Source of the DNA: Sphingomonadales bacterium
GTDB taxonomy: Bacteria > Pseudomonadota > Alphaproteobacteria > Sphingomonadales > Sphingomonadaceae
DNA: 14,034 nt
Assembly: GCA_028868335.1 (NCBI GenBank)
Contig: JAGWUU010000047.1
Location: forward strand, 1 to 14,034
Reading direction: 5' to 3'
Part shown: one piece after another, positions 1 through 6,955 of the stretch
Layout: every line of letters begins with the position of its first letter
How positions within the stretch are numbered: position 1 is the first letter of the stretch
The notes under the pieces: generated by a model
Seen by the model: only the letters and a program-made list of their open reading frames with translations
Told to the model about the DNA's origin: nothing
Databases searched by the model: none
Made by a program: the position numbers and the translations under genes

Positions 1-918
1 GCCGAACTCGCAGATCGTCAGGATTTCAATGCTGGGATCGGGAAGAACATCGTTGACCCTGAGTTCGAGTTGTCCACGCGGCAAGTGGACCGCGCCAGGG
101 ACGTGGCCGGCAACGAAGGCGTCGCGCTCGCGCACGTCGAGAATGACGAAGTCATTGGCGCGCGCGACCAGCCGATGCCGCAACTCTTCCATCCCCATGA
201 ACGGCACGCGCGCTCCTGCCTCGGCCAGCAACTGCCGCACGGTCTTTCCGCCCGACATATTGGTGCGCAATGCCTCGGTCAGGTGCGTTGGCGCGGAAAG
301 ATTCAGGCTGTTCATCAAGGCCACGAAATCCGCACGATCGGTCCGTGCGAGCCGAGGATTGTCGCGGCGCTCGTCGCCAATGGTCGTGCTGTCACGCCCC
401 TTGTAGTCGTGGGCGGGGAATACCAGCGTCTCATCAGGAAGCGCCATGAGCTTGCCAAACAGGCTGTCAAAAAGCTGGTCTGGATCACCACTGGGCAAAT
501 CACTGCGTCCCGTGCCACCGATCAGCAAAGTGTCGCCGGTGAACACCCGATCCTCGACATGCACCGCGATCGAGTCACGCGTATGGCCTGGGGTGTGGAG
601 GATCTTGAGGCGCATGGCGCCTAGCGGGAGAGAATGCCCATCTTCGACGTGGAGGTCGACATACGGCGCGGGTGAGAAACGATGCATCACGATGGGCGCG
701 CGGAACTCCTGACGGAGTACACGTGCACCCGAAAAGTGATCGGCATGCGTGTGCGTGTCGATGATGTAGCGGACCCGCAATCCTTGCTTGCCAACCTCGC
801 CGACATAACGGTCAACAAGATCGAGCGCAGGGTCGATCACCGCCGCTGCACAGGTCTCCTCGCAGCCCACAATGTAGGATTTGCATCCCTCGCCATCACG
901 GAACAACGCGAAGAACAT
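1..918 (-). CDS. Metallo-beta-lactamase-fold persulfide dioxygenase-like protein fused to a rhodanese domain (3' end outside the window)
   Basis: The frame is open from ATG at 918 to the window edge: 306 codons with no stop seen. The N-terminal half is a metallo-beta-lactamase fold with THTHADH (His56, His58, Asp60, His61), a GHT at residues 111-113 (His112), TGD at 127-129 and PAH at 168-170 (His170). This resembles ETHE1-type persulfide dioxygenases, which bind one iron and oxidise glutathione persulfide to sulfite. From about residue 243 a rhodanese domain begins (DVRERDAFVAGHVPGA near 261-276). The last visible residues are the start of the sulfur-transfer loop, with Cys303 in CEFG. Dioxygenase-rhodanese fusions are known (BpPRF, CstB), so sulfide or persulfide detoxification is the inferred role. 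An AGGA sequence precedes the ATG. A plain glyoxalase II-like hydrolase is the alternative, but the fused rhodanese argues against it. Confidence 0.88.
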   Translation of the reverse strand, partial: MFFALFRDGEGCKSYIVGCEETCAAAVIDPALDLVDRYVGEVGKQGLRVRYIIDTHTHADHFSGARVLRQEFRAPIVMHRFSPAPYVDLHVEDGHSLPLGAMRLKILHTPGHTRDSIAVHVEDRVFTGDTLLIGGTGRSDLPSGDPDQLFDSLFGKLMALPDETLVFPAHDYKGRDSTTIGDERRDNPRLARTDRADFVALMNSLNLSAPTHLTEALRTNMSGGKTVRQLLAEAGARVPFMGMEELRHRLVARANDFVILDVRERDAFVAGHVPGAVHLPRGQLELRVNDVLPDPSIEILTICEFG

Positions 919-923
919 AGCGA

Positions 924-1010
924 TCAGTCCTGCGGTTGCGGAACGACGTGCAGATGAGGCATCAGAAAGAATGTCACGTTCGATCCCTCCTTTGCGACAA
1001 ATTCAAACAT
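924..1010 (-). CDS. Possible short leader ORF (28 aa) or tail of a degraded gene upstream of the persulfide dioxygenase-like gene
   Basis: An ATG at 1010 opens a 28-codon frame ending in TGA at 926-924, five bases before the next gene's ATG. An internal GTG in the same frame lies 8 bases after a strong ribosome-binding sequence (AAAGGAGGG), and this would give a 17-residue peptide. That strong site sits too far from the dioxygenase ATG to serve it directly, so a translated leader coupled to the dioxygenase is possible. The same frame is open further upstream to about 1180 without a usual start codon and with coding-like G/C at third positions. It could therefore also be the end of an eroded gene. 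No family was recognised. Low confidence that a stable protein is made. Confidence 0.25.
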   Translation of the reverse strand: MFEFVAKEGSNVTFFLMPHLHVVPQPQD

Positions 1011-1017
1011 ATCATAT
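1009..1017. promoter_or_regulatory. Short AT-rich palindrome upstream of the dioxygenase-like gene
   Basis: ATATCATAT is a perfect palindrome around one central base, in an AT-rich patch of otherwise GC-rich DNA. On the minus strand it contains TATGAT, which could be a -10 element, but no convincing -35 lies at the right spacing. It may be a promoter or operator for the gene starting at 918. In other alphaproteobacteria persulfide dioxygenases are often controlled by ArsR-type sulfide sensors (BigR/SqrR), but no such regulator is present in this window. The assignment is inference only. Confidence 0.2.
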
Positions 1018-1174
1018 CTACGATTGATGCAAAGGACGCTTAGCTTCTTTCGCTGCGCGAGAATGGGCTGGGCGCAAAGCCGGTCGGTTCCAAAGGTGTC
1101 GATGAGGTGGCCGAACGTCGGCTCTGTTGGCGAGGGCTGTAACGCCGGGCAGTTGGCCCGCCAGGCTGAAGCAT

Positions 1175-2176
1175 TCAGAACTTGAAGCCAACCGTAGCGC
1201 CATAGGTCCGCGGCGCGCCGATGTGGTTGTAGATCAGGCCAAAGCCGCTGAGCAGGTCGATCCGCCAGGTATGGTAGTAGTTGTTGCCGGCGTTCTTCGC
1301 CCAGAGCGAGAGCGAGAGCGGGGCGTGTTCTACGTCGAGATGGGCGCCCAGCAGCGCATAGCCGCCTTCCTTCAGGATAAGCTTGTTGAAGACGTCGAAA
1401 TCCTGGCTGGAAACATAGCTGACGTCGGGTGAAAACGAGACTTTGGTGGCCCCATCATCGAACAGCGTTGCATCTATCCCGGCATTCAAGGTCACGGAGG
1501 GTGCATTGGCGAGGCGGTTGCCCGCCAGGTCGACGCCGTCGAGCGTTCCTCGGGTGATCTTGCTGGCGAGCAGCCCGAACCCGCCGCGCAAGCTAAACCG
1601 GTCGCTGACCCGAACGGTAAGTTCGCCCTCGCCGCCATAGGGGCGCGAGCGATCGACGTTGACGAAAAGCTGGGCGCCCGTGGCCGGCTCGACGTTGATG
1701 AACCGCTGGTTGGTGTAGATGTAATAGAACGCAGCAAGGTTCAGCGTCACGCGGCGGTCAAGGAACTGGGTCTTGGCGTCCGCCTCGAAGGCATTGATCG
1801 ATTCCGGCTTGGCAATCGTAACTTCGGACGGATCGAAGAAGGCCTGGGCGTTGAAACTCGATGCGCGATAGCCGTGGGCATAGTTTGCATAGAACAGCAG
1901 GTCGTGGCTCGGTTTGTAGTCGAGGCCAATCTTGCCCGACACGTTGTCCTTGCTGAAGCTCAGGCTGGTAGGCGGAATGAGCGTTGCGATTGAGACGTTA
2001 TCGGAGCCCAGCAGGTTCGCTTCCAGTCCGGTCTGTGCGCCGTCATCATGGGTATAGCGGAACCCGCCGCGCAGCGTGACACGGGCGCTGAGGTCGAAAT
2101 GCATGTCGGTGTAGATCGCATAGCTCAGGATCGGCGAACCTGGTAATCGGTGGCTCGTTTCATGATCGCGCGACGG
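1175..2176 (-). pseudogene. Truncated TonB-dependent receptor (C-terminal half of the beta-barrel only)
   Basis: The frame is open from just after a TGA at 2179-2177 to TGA at 1177-1175. It encodes about 330 residues that match only the C-terminal half of a TonB-dependent outer-membrane receptor. Features are amphipathic beta-strands, a GLDYKPSHDLLFYANYAHGY segment typical of these barrels, and a terminal GFKF with the final aromatic residue needed for barrel insertion. In-frame residues upstream of the first ATG (2104), such as LSYAIYTD, still read as receptor sequence, so that ATG is probably not a true start. Missing are the signal peptide, TonB box, plug domain and roughly half the barrel; intact relatives have about 750-800 residues. 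A 5' deletion is the simplest explanation. No obvious ribosome-binding site or promoter was seen, so expression is doubtful. Confidence 0.78.
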
Positions 2177-2328
2177 TCATCCGGTAAAATACAGGCAGAC
2201 TTGCGCGGTTTGCTCAGCGTCGATTTCGTTTGCGGTTCACGCTGAAAGTCTCAGCGTTTGAGGCTACAAGCTTGGTAATTCCTTTTACCATATGAACTCG
2301 CAAAGGACCCTAGGTCCATTCCGTGCTT
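2177..2328. other. Non-coding junction with repeated CTCAGCGT words and a small hairpin
   Basis: This gap lies between the esterase stop (2329) and the receptor remnant. CTCAGCGT occurs at 2213-2220 and again at 2250-2257, with the inverted copy ACGCTGA at 2239-2245. A second small inverted repeat, TGGTAA (2273-2278) with TTACCA (2285-2290), flanks a 6-base loop. A short palindrome GGACC-TAG-GGTCC lies near 2306-2318. None is followed by a T-run, so a classical intrinsic terminator is not supported. The repeats may mark the deletion scar that removed the head of the neighbouring receptor gene. Confidence 0.3.
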
Positions 2329-3237
2329 TCACCGAACGCACTTCGCCGCCAGCCAAGCTGCAGCTTGGGTGATCGCCTCGCGGCCTTGGCTGATCATCGG
2401 GTGGAACAGCGGCCAGGCGTGAACCATTTCGGGCCAGCACTGCAGATCCACCGCGCCGCTGGCCAATGCCACGTTCTCGGCCAGGCGCAACGCGTCGCTC
2501 AGCAACACTTCGTCGGAACTGACCTGGATCAGCAGCGGCGGAAAATCCGTCACATCGCCGAACAGCGGGGAAATCCGTGGATCGGTGCGATCGCGGTCGG
2601 TGGCATAATATGCCGCGCAATCCTCAAGCGATTGCCTGGAGATCATCAGATCGTCGATCGCCGGCGCGGTCATCGAAACGCCCGATTGCGTCAGATCGAG
2701 CCAAGGACTGAGCAGATAGACACAGGACGGCAAAGCCGATTTTTCCTGAAGCAGCCGCACGACCAGTGCGGCGGCCAGATTGCCGCCGGCCGATTCCCCG
2801 GCCACCGCGATCGCAACCCCGGGATGGGCCTGACGCAGCGCTGCATAGACCGCCCCGGCATCGTCGAGCCCCGCAGGATAGGGGTTTTCCGGCGCAAGCC
2901 GGTAGTCGGGCACATAGGCGATCATGTTGGCTGCGTCGGTCAGGCGGGACACCATGTGCCGGTGCGACAACGCGCTGCCGAACACATGGCCGCCGCCGTG
3001 CAGATAGAGCAGGATGCCGTTCCCTCCACCACCGGCGGGGGTCAGGCGCTCGGCCTTGCAACCGCCGAATTGCACCATCTCCACCGTGCAGCCCGGCGCG
3101 GGCGGAATGGCCGCATTCTGGGCATCGAATGTTTCCCGGTAGCGATCAACCGGCTCAAGCCCGGCATAGCCGTTCGGCACCGCCTGCTTCCAGAAGGCGC
3201 GAAAAGCAATGATGTCAGGATCGCGATAGGTCGGCAT
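2329..3237 (-). CDS. Alpha/beta-hydrolase carboxylesterase, hormone-sensitive lipase (HSL) family
   Basis: A 302-residue cytoplasmic serine hydrolase without a signal peptide. It has the HSL-family oxyanion motif HGGG (residues 80-83), the nucleophile elbow GESAGG (Ser149), an acid in SSDE (Asp242) and the catalytic His273 in MVHAW: a complete triad in the expected order and spacing. The ATG at 3237 was chosen because GAGGA lies about 8 bases upstream. A TTG at 3258, overlapping the TGA of the receptor gene, would add seven residues. The gene directly follows the TonB receptor (17-base gap) and is probably co-transcribed with it. Together with the nearby Baeyer-Villiger monooxygenase, the likely job is hydrolysis of the ester or lactone the monooxygenase makes. 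The exact substrate cannot be read from the sequence. Confidence 0.9.
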   Translation of the reverse strand: MPTYRDPDIIAFRAFWKQAVPNGYAGLEPVDRYRETFDAQNAAIPPAPGCTVEMVQFGGCKAERLTPAGGGGNGILLYLHGGGHVFGSALSHRHMVSRLTDAANMIAYVPDYRLAPENPYPAGLDDAGAVYAALRQAHPGVAIAVAGESAGGNLAAALVVRLLQEKSALPSCVYLLSPWLDLTQSGVSMTAPAIDDLMISRQSLEDCAAYYATDRDRTDPRISPLFGDVTDFPPLLIQVSSDEVLLSDALRLAENVALASGAVDLQCWPEMVHAWPLFHPMISQGREAITQAAAWLAAKCVR

Positions 3238-3254
3238 TGGATGATCCTCGCGGC

Positions 3255-5486
3255 TCAATAGTGGAAGCCGAACCCGAAGCCGTAGGTTCGCGGCGGCTGG
3301 AACTGTGCCTGGCGCGATTGGCCGATGTCGGTGGTGAAGATACCTGCGATGATGCGCTTGTCGGCAATGTTGCGGACGAAGCCGCGAAGCTCCAGGCCAT
3401 TGTCGAGCGTGTAGGTGATGTAGCCGTTGCCGGTGACGAAGCCGGCCTGGCTGTCGAGCGGCTGGTTGTATGGGCGGAAATAATACTTCGAGGTGAAGGT
3501 CATCTCGCCGCGCAGCTTAAACTCGCCCGAGCCGATCGGCGCGGTATATTGAAGTCCTACCGCCCCGCTGAAACGCGGCGCGCGATTGAGCCGCTTGCCG
3601 CTGAGGTCCTGCATTCCCGCCGAGGGGTTGATCGGATCGAAATTGGAGTAGTCGCCGTAGCGCGCGTCAAGCAGGCTGGCGTGACCGTCGATCTGCAGAC
3701 CGGTGGCGGGCCGCATCGTGATTTCACCCTCGATCCCGTCGATCTTGGCCGAGGCGGCGTTGGTGATCGAATAGCTGACGCCGATGATCTGCGCGGTTTG
3801 CAGATTGGTATAGTCATAGTGGAAGGCGGCGAGCGCAAGGTCCACGGCCCTGTCGAACAGTGATGCCTTGTAACCGACTTCGTAGGCCGTGATCTTCTCC
3901 GGCTTGAACGAGGCGCCGCACGCCGCAGTGTTGAAGCCACCAGCCTTGAACCCCTGCTGCCACTGCCCATAGAATTGGCTGCTCGCGTTGGGACGGATCT
4001 GGGCACCTGCCTTGCCCGAGAAATTGGAATAGGCGACTTCCTGGTGCAAATCCGTGCAGCCCAGCAGGATCGCATCGTTGCCGGTCAGACCCAGTCCGCT
4101 GGTCAGGTCCATCGCGCGTTTGTCGTGGCTGTAGCGCGCACCGCCATAGAGGCTGATCCAGGGAGCGACCGCAAAATCGGCATCGGCGAAGAACGCCAGC
4201 GAATTGGTGCGCTGCCGGCTGATCTGCTCAGTCTGTGTGCCGTTGGGAAGCGGGAAGCCGTCGACGTTGACATAGCCCTGCGCAGGGTTGAACCACGGAA
4301 AGACCTGGCGCGCGTTGGCCAGATCGGTGTCATAGAATGCTCCGGCAACGCCCTTGACCCGATCGGACTTGAGCTTGACGCTCACCTCTTGCTGGAACGA
4401 GCGTGAGCGGTCGGCACGGTTGGAATCGCACGTCGGGATCGCGGTGCCATCGCAATCGGCGTGCTTGCGCGCGTAGGCCAGGTCGGTGAAAGAAGTCTTG
4501 GTCTCCAGGCTAAGGCCGGACCCGAGATTCCAGCTGCTGCTCAGGTTTACCCCCTTGCTCGTTTGCGTGTCCTCTGGCGTGAAATCGAGGCTGGGGCGGC
4601 GCGGATCATACGAAATGGCATGGTTGGCAAAATCGGGATTGAGCGCCAGCTGGCTCGCGGAGAACGGTTCGATGTTGGTCCAGAAGTCCGAGGTGTTGCG
4701 GCCGCTGAAATAGTATCCCTCGACCCGAATCGTCGCATCGTCCGACGGCAGGAATTCAAGCGCGGCGCGCGCGCCCTGCTCGTAGCTGGTTCCCAATTTC
4801 GCCCCATTGAATACGTTGCGCGCGTACCCGTCTGTCCGCTGTTCGGCCAGCCCGGCGATGCGGAACAACAGCTTGTCTGCAACGATTGGCCCCGAAACGG
4901 CGGCTTCCTCGCGGTAGGTTCCAAGATTGCCTGCGCTGAAATTGACGTAACCGGTCAGGTGCCGCGAAGCCCGCGCAGGCGTGATGTTGATCGCACCGCC
5001 GGTGGCATTGCGGCCATAGAGCGTGCCCTGCGGGCCGCGCAGCACCTGGATATCGCCCACATCCATCAACAGGAAGTTCATCGGGGTCGCCTGCGACAGA
5101 TAGACGCCGTCGCGGTGGATGGCGATCGAGCTTTCGATTCCGCCGATGATTGCGTCCAGGCTGATCCCGCGCATCGTGACAAGCGACACACCGGCAGCTT
5201 CGCCGATGTTGAGGCTCGGGACTGCGCTGGCGACATCGGTCAGGTTGGTGACCTGGCTGTCGCGCAATTGATTGCCGCCAATCGCCGTTACCGCGGCGGG
5301 CGTTTGCAGGATCGACGATTCGCGGCGCAGGGCGGTCACCACGATTTCACCGCCCGAATCACTGTCCGCCACGGCGGCATCGGGTGCGGCGCCCTGTGCC
5401 AGGGCCGGGGCGGGAATCAGCGCGATTCCGGTAAGCAGCGCGGCAAGGCGCGCGCGATTGCGGCGGGCGGAAAAGCGTCCGGTCAT
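3255..5486 (-). CDS. TonB-dependent outer-membrane receptor
   Basis: A complete 743-residue receptor. A basic N-terminus and hydrophobic stretch form a signal peptide with probable cleavage near residue 30 (PAPALAQ). A TonB-box-like EIVVTA follows at 47-52. The plug domain covers roughly 58-170 and contains the hallmark LRGPQGTLYGRNATGGAINI around 149-168. The rest is a 22-strand-type barrel ending in FGFGFHY, with the terminal aromatic residue. AGGGAGA lies 7 bases before the ATG. Such receptors import siderophores, vitamins and, in sphingomonads, many carbon substrates. The operon with an esterase and the divergent monooxygenase suggest uptake of an organic substrate rather than iron; this is inference. 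Transcription starts from a strong-looking promoter in the divergent region that overlaps an operator. Confidence 0.93.
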   Translation of the reverse strand: MTGRFSARRNRARLAALLTGIALIPAPALAQGAAPDAAVADSDSGGEIVVTALRRESSILQTPAAVTAIGGNQLRDSQVTNLTDVASAVPSLNIGEAAGVSLVTMRGISLDAIIGGIESSIAIHRDGVYLSQATPMNFLLMDVGDIQVLRGPQGTLYGRNATGGAINITPARASRHLTGYVNFSAGNLGTYREEAAVSGPIVADKLLFRIAGLAEQRTDGYARNVFNGAKLGTSYEQGARAALEFLPSDDATIRVEGYYFSGRNTSDFWTNIEPFSASQLALNPDFANHAISYDPRRPSLDFTPEDTQTSKGVNLSSSWNLGSGLSLETKTSFTDLAYARKHADCDGTAIPTCDSNRADRSRSFQQEVSVKLKSDRVKGVAGAFYDTDLANARQVFPWFNPAQGYVNVDGFPLPNGTQTEQISRQRTNSLAFFADADFAVAPWISLYGGARYSHDKRAMDLTSGLGLTGNDAILLGCTDLHQEVAYSNFSGKAGAQIRPNASSQFYGQWQQGFKAGGFNTAACGASFKPEKITAYEVGYKASLFDRAVDLALAAFHYDYTNLQTAQIIGVSYSITNAASAKIDGIEGEITMRPATGLQIDGHASLLDARYGDYSNFDPINPSAGMQDLSGKRLNRAPRFSGAVGLQYTAPIGSGEFKLRGEMTFTSKYYFRPYNQPLDSQAGFVTGNGYITYTLDNGLELRGFVRNIADKRIIAGIFTTDIGQSRQAQFQPPRTYGFGFGFHY

Positions 5487-5527
5487 GCGAGTTTCTCCCT
5501 AAATCATCCCTGTTGCGGGCGTTTACG

Positions 5528-5569
5528 ATATTGACGTTATGATACCTAAACGAACCATTACGTCAATAT
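5528..5569. promoter_or_regulatory. 42-bp inverted repeat in the divergent receptor/TetR intergenic region (probable operator)
   Basis: ATATTGACGTTATG (5528-5541) and CATTACGTCAATAT (5556-5569) are inverted copies matching at 13 of 14 positions, separated by 14 bases. The left arm includes TTGACGTTATGATAC (5531-5545), which occurs exactly, in inverse orientation, in front of the monooxygenase gene. The pair sits between two divergent genes, one of them a TetR-type regulator, and covers both promoter elements of the receptor gene. The likely ligand is the double TetR protein encoded next door, which would repress the receptor operon and perhaps its own gene. Binding is inferred. Confidence 0.72.
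5539..5566 (-). promoter_or_regulatory. Promoter of the TonB receptor-esterase operon
   Basis: On the minus strand, TTGACG (5566-5561) and TATCAT (5544-5539) are separated by 16 bases: a close match to the sigma-70 consensus. The start of transcription would fall near 5532, about 45 bases before the receptor ATG. Both hexamers lie inside the inverted repeat, so a bound repressor would block polymerase. The monooxygenase promoter has the same layout. Confidence 0.65.
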
Positions 5570-5619
5570 ATGGCGCAATTATGGTTGCAGCGTGGGTGCC
5601 TTCGGGCCATTGAGGGGCA

Positions 5620-6879
5620 ATGAAACAGGCAGAACATCAGGCGAGCCAGCGGAATGCCGGGACACGCAACCGCCACGCCGAAGTGCTGGCCCACGCGGTC
5701 CATGTTCTCAATTCGCGGGGCGTTTCGCAGACTTCTCTGGGCCAGATCGCGGATGATCTCGGGATCTCGCGGGCCGCGCTCTACTACTATGTCGATGATC
5801 TGCAAGATCTTGTTTTTCAATGCTATCGTGAAACCTGCATCCGCTTGACCGCGCAAATGGGCGATGCCCTGCGCATCGGCGGGAACGAAGCCGAGGTGAT
5901 CGCGCGCTTCATTACCGAATCGCTCGATCCCAATGGCCGCGAATTTGCCAGCTTGAGCGAAATCGGAGTGCTCAGCGAAGCGCAGAAGGATGAGATTCTG
6001 GGGCTCTATGACGGCCTGCTGGCGCAGCTTGCAGGGGTCATCGCCAAGGGTGTTTCGACCGGACGGCTGCGCCCCTGCGACGGCTGGATCGCGGCGCACA
6101 CCATCATCAGCATGATCTTCTGGATTCCGATTTCCGAGGGGTGGGTTCCGGCCGTGCGTTCGGTGCCGCACGCGCCCAGCGCCAATGCCTTGGTCGACCT
6201 GGTGCTGAATGGCATCGTCGCGCCGGGAGCCCACATCGAGAAGACCAGGGAGCTGGATTTCGGCCCGCTGTTTCCTTCGTCAAAGGGGTTGTTCGACAAG
6301 GAATTCCTCACTCTGGCGCGCAAGGAAGCGTTGCTCCGCGCGGCGTCGCAACTGTTCAACCAGAAGGGCATCGACGCCACTTCGCTTGATGAGGTCGCGG
6401 CAGCCGTCGGCGCTACCAAACGCGCGATCCTGCATTACTTTGGCGACAAGCTGGCACTGGCAGAGCAGGCCTACAAACGCGCCTACCGGATATATCTGTT
6501 CATCCCGCAAACCCTGGCAGCGTCTGACCTGACCCCCGTGGAGCAACTTTCCAGCGCCTGGATCGCGATAAGCGAAGCCTATCTTCAGGATGATGTTGCG
6601 CCGCTGACTTCACGCGCCGGACTTGGCGGCTTCGGCAAGGCGGCGCGCGAGGACATCGAGGGACTGTCGGTACAGCTGACGCGCGACTATCGCGAAATCC
6701 TGGCCAACGCGCGCGCGGCTGGCCAGCTCAGGCAGTTCGATGACGGCGCATTTCTGATGGTGGTTGCCGGGGCGTGTTCATGGCTGGCGCGCGGAATATT
6801 CTCGGCCGAACCCAGCGAGTATGGAAGGATCAGTAAGGAAATCAGCGATTTGCTCATGATGGGCCTGCGGCACGAGTAG
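5620..6879 (+). CDS. Double TetR-family transcriptional regulator (two TetR units in one chain)
   Basis: At 419 residues it is twice the usual TetR length and contains two complete HTH domains. The first lies about at 17-68, with TSLGQIADDLGISRAALYYY at 38-57. The second lies about at 231-285, with the HTH around 254-277 (TSLDEVAAAVGATKRAILHYF). Each is followed by its own helical ligand-binding-type region. GAGGGGC lies just before the ATG, and no stop or frameshift separates the halves, so this is a single reading frame. Tandem TetR proteins are known but uncommon. The gene diverges from the receptor operon over the inverted repeat and is followed after 76 bases by the monooxygenase, which has its own promoter. 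The inferred role is repression of both arms until a substrate or intermediate binds. Confidence 0.9.
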   Translation: MKQAEHQASQRNAGTRNRHAEVLAHAVHVLNSRGVSQTSLGQIADDLGISRAALYYYVDDLQDLVFQCYRETCIRLTAQMGDALRIGGNEAEVIARFITESLDPNGREFASLSEIGVLSEAQKDEILGLYDGLLAQLAGVIAKGVSTGRLRPCDGWIAAHTIISMIFWIPISEGWVPAVRSVPHAPSANALVDLVLNGIVAPGAHIEKTRELDFGPLFPSSKGLFDKEFLTLARKEALLRAASQLFNQKGIDATSLDEVAAAVGATKRAILHYFGDKLALAEQAYKRAYRIYLFIPQTLAASDLTPVEQLSSAWIAISEAYLQDDVAPLTSRAGLGGFGKAAREDIEGLSVQLTRDYREILANARAAGQLRQFDDGAFLMVVAGACSWLARGIFSAEPSEYGRISKEISDLLMMGLRHE

Positions 6880-6897
6880 CAAATGCTGCAATTTCAT

Positions 6898-6925
6898 TTG
6901 ACACGCAAGTCCTCACACGTATCAT
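6898..6925 (+). promoter_or_regulatory. Promoter of the Baeyer-Villiger monooxygenase gene
   Basis: TTGACA (6898-6903), a perfect -35 consensus, is followed after 16 bases by TATCAT (6920-6925). The predicted start of transcription is near 6932. The -10 hexamer and spacing are identical to those of the divergent receptor promoter. The -10 lies within the shared operator element, so transcription should be repressible independently of the upstream TetR gene. Confidence 0.65.
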
Positions 6926-6944
6926 AACGTCAAATTGATGATAC
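6919..6944. promoter_or_regulatory. Operator-like element over the -10 and start region of the monooxygenase promoter
   Basis: GTATCATAACGTCAA (6919-6933) is an exact inverse copy of 5531-5545 in the receptor promoter. Here it continues so that GTATCAT (6919-6925) is mirrored by ATGATAC (6938-6944), a perfect 7-bp inverted repeat with a 12-base spacer. The position, from the -10 to about +13, is typical of a repressor site. The most likely binder is the double TetR protein encoded immediately upstream. Confidence 0.68.
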
Positions 6945-6955
6945 GGAGTTTCGGG

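Noticed and set aside
70..957. Plus-strand frames over the dioxygenase-like gene
   Set aside because: The minus strand carries intact metallo-beta-lactamase and rhodanese motifs; the plus-strand translations match nothing.
2213..2257. CRISPR-like or insertion-sequence end repeats
   Set aside because: The CTCAGCGT copies are only 8 bases, unevenly oriented, and no transposase or regular spacer pattern is present.
2323..3261. Long plus-strand frame of 312 codons opposite the esterase
   Set aside because: It is antisense to a gene with a complete catalytic triad. Such mirror frames are common in high-GC DNA, and its translation is rich in Arg/His/Gln without any domain.
4461..5534. Plus-strand frame of 357 codons opposite the TonB receptor
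   Set aside because: It is antisense to clear receptor motifs (plug domain and signal peptide), has no domain of its own, and is a by-product of codon bias.
6935..6955. TTG start for the monooxygenase at 6935
   Set aside because: It would lie within the operator and almost at the predicted transcription start, leaving no room for a ribosome-binding site.
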